Translations under genes and position numbers: made by a program
Origin: Aaosphaeria pasadenensis
Taxonomy: Eukaryota; Ascomycota; Dothideomycetes; Pleosporales
Assembly (NCBI GenBank): GCA_022813625.1
Contig: JAKLMB010000013.1
Span: 682,001-746,000, forward strand
Direction of reading: 5' to 3'
Length of the DNA: 64,000 nucleotides
Shown here: positions 44,224-55,000 of the stretch, piece by piece
Position numbering within the stretch: position 1 is the stretch's first letter
Layout of the letters: each line of letters begins with the position of its first letter
Notes under the pieces: model-generated
Seen by the model: only the letters and a program-made list of their open reading frames with translations
What the model was told of the DNA's origin: nothing
Database searches by the model: none

Positions 44224-44917
44224 AAGCGTTGGCTTTGTTTTAGTGCTGGGAGGAGGACCGAACGGTAGTCTAGATACTACACCAATGCAGCCAGGCACAT
44301 GGCCTTCGAACAATGCGCTTGGGAACTCAGCATCATGAATTGAGATTTGACGACGAGAATGGCATCTTTCGTTTCGTAGGATTTGTCGAGGATTCAGAAT
44401 GTTTCGCATGTCCATTTCCGGTAGGGCCTCCACCCAGATCATGAAGTGGGCACATCTCGCCTCAACCTACCGCGCTTGTACCACACAGCGCGGAAAGCCA
44501 ATGCTACTCGTATTGTCCATTTGTCCTCGAACCGCCAATTTCGCCAAACTAGATCCCGCTTCTTGCATTTGCACATGGGATTTCGCATGACAATTGGTGC
44601 CTTGATTCACAAGATCCTTGGTTGTGCCGTTCCTTAGCGGGGGCTGCAGTCTCAAGCAAGGTCGTAAGCCCACCCGCCGCGACGTCATAGACGTCATACC
44701 TATGCGATCCAATTTGAACCACCTCCCAGCCTCCTGGCCTGCTTATTAGTCCCCCAGAACGGCCACACCCTCTTCCGTTACTATATCCTTCCAAGTTCAG
44801 TCTCTTTGTTCCAGTCTTCGTTCGTTCTATACCCTTCCGAATTTCTTCGTGTCGTGTTGAGCCTTCAGACTCGACCTCTATACCCATTTTACTGCTACAC
44901 AGCTATACAACATTACC
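44224..44917. promoter_or_regulatory. Intergenic with paired CRE-like sites upstream of the BTB gene
   Basis: Includes two ACGTCAT cores in the same orientation at 44682-44688 and 44691-44697, about 225 bp before the BTB gene start codon. ACGTCA is the core recognised by ATF/CREB bZIP factors. The remaining ~690 bp hold the rrp36 3' end and show no gene. Confidence 0.4.
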
Positions 44918-45852
44918 ATGGAGTCCAAGAAGACCGAGCTTTCTCAGGAGAAGCCTCTTAACGAGTACGTTGATGAAAGATCCAGATTGGTGGCTCGTGA
45001 AGCAAAATAGCACTCACAGCCGGTCGACCTTCACACCCTACATCTGCTAACACCACTTCCAGGCTGCTCTCCCGCTCGATGGTCGACATCTATGTCGGTC
45101 CCGAGAACACACACTGGGTCCTCCACGAGAAGCTCCTCTGCTACCACTCCCCATTCTTCCGCAAGACCTTCTACAGCAAGTCCAACACCTCCAAAACCTT
45201 CGGCCTCCCGGATGAAGAAGACCTCCCCTTCAAGACCTTCGTAGGCTGGCTCTACAGCTCCTCCCTGCCGGTGCCCCGCGAAGAAGCCGACCTAGGCCTC
45301 CAGTTCGACCTGTACCTCATGGCCGAGAAGTTCCAGATCCCCGCGCTCGTCCAGGACATCCTGCAGGTGGTCCGCGAATGGTACAAGTACTCGGACACGT
45401 ACCCGGGACTCCGCCGCGTGCAATACATCTACGCCAACACCGAGGACGGCAGCCCGATGCGACATATGCTGGTCCACAGCGTGGCGCGCCTCATGGCGCT
45501 CGAGAAGGGCATTCCCGCGCACTGGGACAAGGCGCTCCGCAAGAACGGCCAGCTCGCTGTCGACATCATCCGTGCGATCCAGGAGTGGCGTCTCGACGAG
45601 GAGGTCGTACCGGACGCCCGCGACGACCCGGCCGACGCGGAGGATCTGGTTCCGGAGGACGAGATTGCGGATGCTATGGATGACAGCGAGGCTACCGTCG
45701 TCGACAGCCCTGTCGAGCCCAAGCACCCCGAGATCCCCAAGCCCAAGGACGTCAAGAAGAAGGGCGATGACCTCGTCAAGGGGGTCGAGAAGTTGGGATT
45801 GAACGAGATTCCTAATGGTCTTACGACCGGTGACTTCGGAACGCTTCGTTAA
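44918..45852 (+). CDS. BTB/POZ domain protein
   Basis: 278-aa protein in two exons, 44918-44964 and 45063-45852, joined through a split Glu codon (NE|LLSRS). The BTB/POZ fold covers residues ~18-115: MVDIYVGPENTHWVLHEKLL, CYHSPFFRKTFY, FGLPDEEDLPFKTFVGWLYS and LYLMAEKFQIPALVQDIL. This is the large fungal family of single-BTB proteins, usually considered adaptor or oligomerisation modules, possibly for Cul3 ligases. The C-terminal ~100 residues are acidic, then Lys-rich, and probably disordered. Third codon positions are strongly C/G-biased in exon 2. Two CRE-like sites lie upstream. Confidence 0.8.
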
Positions 45853-46679
45853 GTGTTTCTATTCGTCCACATTATTTTCACTATTTGGCTTAAAATTTGA
45901 TCATATCTGCTTTTGGTTACGGATATCTGGTACTTTCACGGACTTTTCTAATGGTTGATTTGGGATGATACCCACTCACCCCTCGAATATTTGTCCAATT
46001 ACTTCGCCTGTAATGCCTTTCTCTTATTCTTCGAGAAACATTTTCTTCTTCCTTTCACTTTTTGTATTGTACACCGCAGCATTTCTTGGGGATTGGTTTT
46101 CCACCAGGCGTTCAAACACACGGATGGGACTGTATCTGTCTTTTTGTTGTATTCCCAATTCAGTAGTTTGGAATTGGGACGAGGGGAAAATTGAAAAAGT
46201 GAATAATATCTACGTTGGCTTCCATCGAAATTACTTGTGGTGACGTGTCCAAGTCCTGCATTCTGCGTGTATTTCAAATTCGATTGAGCATACGCAATAA
46301 AAAACACTTCATACCGTTACTTTCCGCCATCCTGCCTGTTGATGATCTTGAATAAGTACTCCGTGATACTTGACTACCTGGTACCAACCTCCGGTAGATG
46401 TGATAGATAAATCAAAATGCAATCTGAACTTTTGATTGAAATTTTGAAATACCATTGCTACTACATGAAACATAATAATCCAGTAGAATATTTTATCAAC
46501 TGTAAAGTTTACATCTTTCTTTCCTAGAGGGCACTGTTCGAAGCACGTGCATCGCGTCTCCGACGTGACTCGGCGTCGCGATTGGACTCCACGATGCTTC
46601 CCACTTCCATGATAGACGTTAACAACCTCAAAAAACGGCGACAAGAGATGAGCGCGTCAACTTCCCACGCCATACTGCC
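45853..46679. other. Intergenic 0.8 kb, no gene seen
   Basis: 3' flank of the BTB gene followed by AT-rich sequence. No frame with coding bias or family likeness was found on either strand. Confidence 0.4.
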
Positions 46680-47469
46680 TTGGCTACTCCTGCAGATGGC
46701 CTTACCGCCATGAAAGCTCGACCTACATCAACTCGCCATCGAAGTCCCCAGCTTAATGAGCAATCAGACGACAAGCAGATACCCGATGAATGTATTTCAT
46801 CGCACGATGGAGCGGCCAATCCTCCCCAGCAAACCCTCGACTGTGTCCGGCAGACGAACAAATCGAAACAACATCGAGCAGAAGATAACATTTAGGCATC
46901 TCCCCACGCCACAAAGCGAACGCGCACATCTGCACTCGGAGTCGATTGTCCAAACGAATCGAAGTCATCCGCATCCAAACAGAGCTATATCAGCCGCTGG
47001 ACCACGAAGAAGACCTGGCCAAAAGCGTTTCTTGAAGAGGATAAAGTGAACCACCTGCTTGCGAGGAAAAGATCAACATCTTCCATTGGTCGTAAGAGGT
47101 CAAATCCGAGTCTTGCAAGCGCAAGTGACGAGAAACCTCGCGAGGGCCCCGTATCGAAACCCAAGCTACCCGACTTGTCTTTCTGAAGATGTCTCTAATT
47201 ACAAGGCTTCAGACGACAGCTCGGTCCGGCTGTACGCACACTACCCCTTCATCGACGCCGCACCGTCGATCGCTTCTACCTCGACGTCAGGACGAAATGG
47301 CGGTCGTGGACGTACGTCACGAACATCTACGCCGTTTTCTCCCCCAAGCATCTGGAGCGTGCATGCTCTGCGATCGACGACATCTCCCCGCCTGTACTGA
47401 CGCTCTCGCGGGGCAGCAGCGGCGGCGGCGGCTCTAGCAGCGATGGTGGGAAGAAATCGAGGACTTAGG
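46680..47469 (+). pseudogene. Broken DUF7924-like gene (internally deleted, frameshifted)
   Basis: Pieces of one fungal family appear in order but in three frames. Frame A (after a TAG at 46893) gives SRWTTKKTWPKAFLEEDK and HLLARKRSTSSIGRK (from 47052), then SASDEKPREG, and stops at 47184. Frame B takes over at 47146 with APYRNPSYPTCLSED and LYAHYPFID. Frame C from about 47268 gives DRFYLDVRTKWRSW, NIYAVFSPKHLERACSAIDD and a Gly/Ser tail ending at TAG 47467. These recall the N- and C-terminal parts of DUF7924 proteins, nuclease-like proteins common in repeat-rich fungal regions, with the central part missing near 47190-47225. The family call is from memory. Splicing could explain the first break but not easily the others. 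Confidence 0.5.
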
Positions 47470-49516
47470 AGAGTGGACCCAATTGGCTACAAGGGAGCCA
47501 CTATGTAACTGTAGGTGCTTTTATTCTTAGACCGTCGTTGCTCGACTATAGGGGGTCAATATAAATTCCGTTTTAAGACTCCACCATCATTCCTCACCCA
47601 CCCTTTCAGTCCGTGTAGACAGTATAGTTATATCGTTGCCCCTTCTCAGACTTCTTGTCCTGTCACCCACATGTAGACTGACCGAAGAGTTGTCAGTGAC
47701 GGTGACGATCAGGGGTCGTCACGTACCTTTTTGCCTTTTCCCATGTCTCCTTCCTATCCACAGCTCGGTGGATCAGCCGTGGAGAGGGGACTGCCGTGCA
47801 TAAAATCACATCATGGCAACGGATTCTTACATAGAGGTACGGTGTTAGGTGTGTGGATGAGTCGTGTGGTACTTTGCATAGATTGGCAGATCGTCAGACC
47901 CGCGGCAGACTTCAGACACAAACTCCCTTACTCTTCTTACGACCACATGGAAGACTCTATGAGTCTATGAGTCTATGAGTCTATGAGTCTATGAGGGAGA
48001 GATAGTAACACATCTGCTTTACTACTACTACCCATGCACACACTCCTTAGGTACTCAGTAGACAGGACACCAGTCATTCACAGTCATTCACATATTCACA
48101 GATCTCACGAATGGATAGATGGATGGATGCATGGTTGATACAAAAAAAAGATTCGAACATTTCGAGAATCCACCGCCCGCGCACGCACACGCACGACAAG
48201 TGGTGCAAAAGTATAAGACTTTATGCGTACCCTGTGTGCATGTGTGTGCTGGGGGTTGGTTGGATGTGTGTCCTACGTACGTCGTACAACTACAGCGGGG
48301 GGAGGTGTGGGAGGAGAGAGAATAGGTGGGAAAATGGGAAAGAAGAATGAGAAGAATGAGAAGGTTCCAAAAAAGAGGCCAGTCAGTCAGTCAGAGTCGA
48401 GAGAAACGAGAGAGTGTGTATTCGGGAAGAAGTTGCCGGTACGGAATCGACGTTTCGTTGTTGGACTTGTTTCCCTATTCGGGGCATTGCTCTTTTTGGT
48501 GATGCTGCGAGGTTTTGTGTCTCGACCACCCCCGTTTCAACCGCTAACCGCCGTGTGTCGTGTGTCGTGCTGTGCCACATTGGCCCGCCCCGTCGATCGT
48601 CTGACTCTGACTGAACTCTGCATCCCGCCGTGCCCGCCGCCTCTGACTGACCCCGACCCCTCCGCAAACCGCAACCGCGTCCGTACCGAACACCCAGCAA
48701 CAAAGGAAAATTTCTCACGGGAGAGTAAGAGGGTAGTAGTGGTGGTGATGTAGACAATACGTATCCATCGAGTAGTGAAGAGGAAGAAAAAGCGTCGAAA
48801 GTAAATAATTGAGAAAACCTCCAACATTGCACACATCCCGGTAGAGTATCAAAAAGGGAAAAGAAGAGAGAAAAAAGAGAATATTTCCCATCCTCACATG
48901 ACAAGACATGAGACCGGATATGTTTCACAAGTCACATACCGTAGCGCTTCATGAACCCACGTGAACAAGACATCAAGAAGTAAATGACAAATCCCCTTCC
49001 AACGACCCCCATCCCTTCGCATCCTATGCTGTGCAGATTCCACACTATAAAGATGTCGAGGGGAAGGACCCGAAATGAGGAAATGTGACAAGAATTGAAT
49101 GGTAAGGAAACATGGTAGAGGAATATGAATATCCGTGCGAGCCCTATTAATTGCCGGCGCATTTTTTGAACGTGGTATACGTTATGATAGGAAATAAGGA
49201 TTTGCGCGCGTGCTCAATATAGCGAGAATAGAGAGAAGGGAGGAAGGAAAGGGGATATTGTGTTAAGAAGTTGTAAAATGGTCTTTCGGCAAGGAGACTC
49301 GAACAGACCCGCACTGTAGAACGCAGCGGAACAAAACGAAACAAAACATGGCAAAAGTTGTAGACGAGATCTCGTCTCGTCGATTAGCCGGTCCAAACTC
49401 CAAACGCGCCGTTTGCTCTTTAAGGAGCACCTGGGATATAAATTGCCAGCCAAAGCATCAATGCACCACCGGGAAGAGTTGATAGATCAAATTTGCTGCG
49501 GGGGTGAATGAAAACT
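47470..49516. other. Intergenic 2 kb, simple repeats only
   Basis: No supportable gene. Contains the 8-bp repeat array at 47956-47995, GT/AC-rich stretches near 48180-48300 and purine-rich runs. Longer frames here (48223-48753 on plus, 48383-48928 on minus) show no coding bias. Confidence 0.4.
47956..47995. repeat. Five perfect copies of TCTATGAG
   Basis: Octamer TCTATGAG repeats five times without change at 47956-47995. It lies in non-coding sequence about 490 bp past the broken DUF7924-like gene. Likely length-variable. Confidence 0.9.
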
Positions 49517-51137
49517 TCACGAGTGGAACAGGTCCCAGGCGCGCGAGCAGAGCTGGATGAATTCTTCCTTCTTCTTCCTCTGGGTCTCCGGTGTGTCGCG
49601 ACCCTCGCCGAAGGGACCGGGACGGGCTTGCTGACGTCCAAGAGGCGGTGTTCCCATATCTCTTTCGTATTCGTCTCGGTTCCTCCGCCTGGAGCTGCCG
49701 CTGCGGTGGAGCTCTGGGTGGGGCGGGTAGGCAGACGAAGCAGCCTTGTTCGGCATTGGCGAGGGTGGCGTGGGAGGTTGATGGCCACCGTAGTGGACGA
49801 GACGGGGCAGCAGGTCCTCGCGACCACCAGACAGAGACTGGACAGCCTCCTCGGCCGACTTGTACTCACGCGGTCGGGAAGACGGAGGAGCCTGGTGTTG
49901 GCTGCTGTGCGGAGGGAACCCGGGGGAGGGTAGAGGTGGCTGCTGGTTCGAATGCGAGGAGTGACCGGGGCTGTTGTTGTAGTGGCTACGGGGAGCATTC
50001 AATGGCTCGGGGAAGACATCCGAGATGGGAGGGAGCCTGTTGTTCGTCTGGTGCGCGGGGACGTGGTGGATGTGCGAGGTTTGCGACAGGTTCGAAGGTA
50101 CGTTTGCGAGTTGTCGAGACGGGGGACCCGCGTTGCGGAGGCCGGTGAAGGACTGGTTGATGGGAGCGGACTGGACGACGCGCTCGTTGGCGAACTGCTG
50201 GTGCGAGGGAGGAGCGATGGAGAGGCCTGGAGGAGGTCCCTTCCTTCTCGAGGTGGTGGGCGTCTTGACGGAACGTCCGAAGGGGTTCGCATCGCCGTGG
50301 CGAGAGGCATCCTCATCCACATTGCCGCCCTTGCCCTGCTTCTGGCGCGCCTCGATGATCTGCCTCTGTCTCTCGCGCACGTCGATGCTCCTCTGGAGCT
50401 GTTCCCGCATGGTGGGGTCTTGTGTGTGGAAGCCGGGGGACAGGCATGCCAGACCGACATCCTGGAGGGAGGCACTGTCCTTGGAGCTCATCGGGCCGGA
50501 TGGACGTGCAGTGAGGGCGCCGGAGGAGTGTACGATGTGTGCGTTGCTGGAAAGGTCGAGTCGTCGAGGTCGATGTCGGGAAGTGGTTGTGATGTCGGGG
50601 GACGAGGGCTCTTTCTTGACGATTATCTTGGGAGCCTGCGGACCTCGTGATCTGGGGACAGAGTTGCGATTAGACGTGGCATTCATGGCGGAGGCTGGGG
50701 AGGAGGATGAGGAGGATGGAGGAGACATGGATGAGGCAAGCGCTGCTGCGGACAGCGAAGGCGTTGCGGAAGGGGAAGAATTAGAAGAACGACGACGAGG
50801 GGGAAAAGTGAATGAAGACATCTCAGAGGACATACGAGAGAGGCGAGCGCTTCCCGTCTGGCCTCTGCTGGAGCTGCTGATGCTGTGCGGAGCTATCGCT
50901 GGAGGAGGTTGGTGAAGCATTCTCAGCGATGGCGGAGGGAGCAGAAGCAGAAGCAGGAGCAGAAGCAGGAGGAGCAGCAGCAAGGCGAGAGGTAGACTTT
51001 GAGTTCGGAGTCACGGCAGCGCGTGGTGACGAAGTGGATGGAGCGATGGTAGCATATGTTCTCGAGCTCCCGACACCGTCGACGGACGGGGGCGCATGGG
51101 GAGCGGGGACCGGGGGTGCAGCGACGGCCGTTGTCAT
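49517..51137 (-). CDS. Ser/Pro-rich conserved fungal protein, unknown function
   Basis: Start at ATG 51137. I model two exons, 51137-50836 and 50651-49517, with donor GTATGT and acceptor CCCCAG preceded by CTAAT, giving 478 aa. Other acceptors are possible because both frames are open in this region. The N-terminus is Ala/Pro/Ser-rich. The conserved core reads QAPKIIVKKEPSSPD, PRRLDLSSNAHIVHSSGALT, QDVGLACLSPGFHTQDPTMR, and EQLQRSIDVRERQRQIIEAR, a helix. The C-terminus has a Pro/His/Ser-rich linker and ends in a charged helix (ETQRKKKEEFIQLCSRAWDL). The LSPGF and RxxIIEAR blocks look familiar from fungal hypothetical proteins, but I cannot name a function. Lys/Glu IKKEP-like sites could be sumoylated. 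About 8 kb lies upstream before the next gene. Confidence 0.65.
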
Positions 51138-51431
51138 GGTGTTGTGGTAGTGTCGGAGGAAAAGAGGAGGTTCGTTTCGTAAAAAATTAAAAAAAGGACG
51201 GAGCCGAGCAAAAGAGCAAGGCAGAGGGGGAGGAGAGAGTCAAGGCGAGGCGAAGTTACGAGTGTAAGAGGTGAGGTGGAGTGAAAAGAAAGAGAAAGGA
51301 AGACGAGAAAAGGAAGATGAAGGGAGATTGAGTGTCGCAAGATGACTGGGGGAATAGATAGGCCGGTACAGTTTGTGTGTAGTACGTGTAGGAGGGATGG
51401 ATGGGAGGGGGCAGGCAGGCGTGGCAGGGTG

Positions 51432-51456
51432 TTCAGGTTCAGGTTCAGGTTCAGGT
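51432..51456. repeat. TTCAGG hexamer microsatellite
   Basis: About four copies of TTCAGG in tandem upstream of the Ser/Pro-rich gene. Non-coding. Confidence 0.8.
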
Positions 51457-52033
51457 GTTCAGCTGGAACAATAATAATTACTGTAACAATCTCTAGCAGC
51501 TAATACAGCAGAGCCGTAACAGCAGAAAAAGGTGAGAAATAGGTGTAACCAAGGGCGTCGGCGGACCGAGCCAGAAACGAAGTTGTTCAAGTCTTGGGGA
51601 CGAGTTGTGTGTACTGGACTGGACCTGGAGTTGGGAGTGGACAGGGCTGGATGGGTCAGGACTCAGGACCGACAGGACAGGATTAGGAATAGGATTAGGA
51701 TAGGATGGGATGGGATGGATGTGAATTGATAGGGTGAGACGAGACAAGGGAAGGGATCTTGTTGAAGGCAATGGACAGGATAGGTAAAGGATGGGATTTT
51801 AGGACGAAACGAGACGAAACAAGTCGAGACAAAAGTCGACGAGGGGGAGGGAAGGGCGCGAAGGGTTGGTAGACAGCGTAGACTGTGTAGGGGATAGCGG
51901 GTATTGTATATACGGAGTTGGGGCTTAATAGAGGGTTTTATGAAGGAGGGATCATTAGAGGAAGAGTGTATTATTAGTAGAGAGTACGAGGATGGAGTTA
52001 CCGGGGTCGTGTAACAGAACTACGAGGTTGAAT

Positions 52034-52068
52034 AGGACAGGACAGGACAGGACAGGACTGGACTGGAC
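52034..52068. repeat. GGACA pentamer microsatellite
   Basis: Tandem GGACA units followed by two GGACT variants, in the gene-poor region. Non-coding. Confidence 0.8.
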
Positions 52069-55000
52069 AACAGGGGGAGGAGATTGCGGCTCATGTTCAG
52101 GCGGGCGGGCGGCGGAGATTGAACGCGCGAATGGATGCGACCATAGTCACAAGTAGCAGCAAGCAGTAGTACAATAGCAGTATCAACGGGCGGGGCGGGT
52201 GGGAGGATAAAGTTGCAGGTTGGCGATGATTAAGATGATTATTGGTGATGATGGGATTATGGTGTCGAGCTCTACGGAGTACTGCGGCCAGTTGTTGGGG
52301 CGCAGAGTTGCAGGCGGGCGGCGTTGGCGGCGAGGATGACGGGTGAGGGTGAGATGCGAGATGCGCCAGGTGAGATGGAAGAATCAGTAGGGGAGTGGCG
52401 CGGCGGAGTGGAGAGTGGATGGGGAGAGGGAGAGGGAGAGGGAGGAGAAAAGTTACAGAGAGAGTAGAGATCATTAGAGCACAAGAAAGAAATGGAGAAT
52501 AGGAAGAAAGAATGAATGAAGATCAGAATAGAGAGGCTGAATAGGAATAGGATAGACAGACTGGTGGAGATATGGATGGACATGCAGGAGGATTGATGCT
52601 GCAGGATACACAGTAGTGCGACAGACAAAGCCCGTAGTCAAGTCACTCTCTGCAGGTATTCTGCCTTTTCCAGTAACAAGTCAAGGGTTAAAGAATCACA
52701 ATTCGCAAATCATCAGCCATTCAAGTGGAGAATCATGGACATGGACAGCTGGACACTCCGGAGTTTGAATAGTAAACCATCGACTATTGCCATTGGGTCA
52801 GGAAGAGAGTCAGTTCTGCGACATGGACAAGAGACTAGAGGCTGGGTACAAAGTTATTTACACAGACAGTTGTCGTATCAATATTGTAGTTTATACAGAG
52901 TAACCATTATTACTGTTGTAGTCATTATTGTGGTAGAAATGATAGACAGACAGGGATTTGAGGAGTGGAGATGCTGGAGAATATCTGAATACTCCATCCC
53001 TCATAGTGGCAATAAGGCATATCTCTTTCCACTCTTTCTCATACTCTCCGACGAACACCACGCTACCCAATCCTTCTCTTCTAGAACCCATTCAACAGTT
53101 CGTATACCGGAATAATTAAATCTTGAATTAAAACACAACAACATGAAGGATGAAGGCGTCCGTTGTGTCTGACAATACATACGGACCGTGAAGCCATCGG
53201 GAATCAAGGTGATTGGTCAGCCAGAAACCTGCCAGGGGGTGGAGAAGAAAAAAAAATAGACCAGGCCCGCGTTGGAGATCGTGTTTCGGTTTATCGAGTA
53301 GTGCCGTTGGTTGAGTTTAGGTCTCTTCTCTTGCTTTAATTAATTTGATACATAATGTATAATTGAATAATTGCATAGGTATTGGATAAATCATAGTGTC
53401 CCTTGAGAGATGTAGTCTATTTCTCTACTTGAACAATAAGTTAGTGTAGATGCTGCAAAGTCAGAGCAAGGCACCCACGGACAACAGAAACAATGATGAC
53501 AAGCTACGATCCTTCATCAATAATCATCCCAGCATGTAGTCAGGCAAACATAATAGATAGACAGACAGGCAGGCAAGTAGGCAGGTAGGGCTGAATGGCA
53601 ACTCCGTACCTATGTAAGGTAACAAATTCAGGCGGGCGATGCGCTGTACATACCTACTCACCACCGAGTCCACCGACTGACTGACTCTGCCTGACTTGCC
53701 TGACTGATTTGTTCCATGCACGTCTCGTCACCCACACGGGCGTTTTCACTCGTTCGTGCTCACCAGTTCCCTCCTCTCCATCCTGCCCACCCCTGTAACC
53801 GCGAGTAGGTTTGTGAGGTTTGTGAGTTGTACAAAGTGTACAGAGTGGTACGCAATAGATACTCGCACTGTGACGCAAGCAGTCACAGTAACGTGTTACG
53901 ATTTGCGAGCAAGTAACACTACAGTGCAAGTACGGAGTCGACTACTAGGCGAAGGGGAGACTATCTCGGAGAATGGAGGGACCGGTGGGGGGTTCGTATA
54001 GTAGATTCCATTCGGAGTTTACCTGAAGTTGGGATTGAAGGATTGGCGGTGCATCACGTTGAATAGGTTTGGATAATTAGTTGAGTGGTTGGATGAATGA
54101 GTTCTGCTGTTGGTGAGTACCTATAGTATCCAGAAAGGAATACCGTAATCATCCTGGCAACGGGCGACGGGCAACGGGCGGACGCCACATTACTGACTAC
54201 TCAGCTGCTATATCCTCTACTAGACTACTGTCCTACTACTGTCCTCTACTACTGTGAGTCTATCCTCGACTGTCTCTTGGTATGGCGCTCGCCGTTTCGA
54301 ACCTTGCACGCTACGCTGGCTGCCCTGCATCCGTGTGTTTTATCCCCGGCACCAATGGAGAAATAGCCATCGTATCTGTCTTTTCTTTCTTTCGTCTCGT
54401 CCCGTATCTCATTAAATAAATATTGTATTATTTTATTGTTCGTGGAGTGGAGACTGCTGAGATGCGATGCCCGTAGCCACCTGTTACTGTTACTAGTAGG
54501 GGTCAGTCCAAGTCCACAGTAGAGTATAGAGTATACTTGTAGAGATGTTACCGACCGGCCGTCACCAACATCTATTTGCATCTTCACTTCACCAGAATTG
54601 ATTGAAGCCGTCTGTTCGCCTTCGACCAACCAACTAACTACTCCGTACACATTAACTCTTCACCATCGCCTTTACTTTACCATGCCGAATGACCCATTCC
54701 CCGTACAATAGTGCGCGCGCCAAACACTCGCCCAACAGGCCGTCCCACTCGCTTCTGCCACTTTTGCTTCCACACCAATTCGACACAATCGATACTTCTT
54801 GTCCCTCCTTCACCGACCAATCAGGTCCCCCCATCCCGCAGCTTCCCAGGTCGGTTGTTTCACCCTTCGTGCCTTCCTACCTGAACTTCCAAGCGAGATC
54901 CATGACGGACTGCCCGTCTCCCCCTTCTCATTGGCTCTCGTGTCTTTACGCCTCTTTTGGCGCCCCCTTCGCTTTTATTACAACCCGTTCCTGTCTATTC

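Noticed and set aside
48223..48928. Overlapping plus and minus frames of about 176-181 codons
   Set aside because: Both strands are open by chance in low-complexity GT/AC-rich DNA; composition is biased and no motifs are present.
49508..50915. Long plus-strand frames antisense to the Ser/Pro-rich gene
   Set aside because: They are GC-rich shadow frames; the minus strand has the conserved core blocks and the helix pattern.
54291..54340. TTTCGAACC word resembling a tRNA B-box
   Set aside because: No matching A-box, acceptor stem or cloverleaf can be drawn around it.
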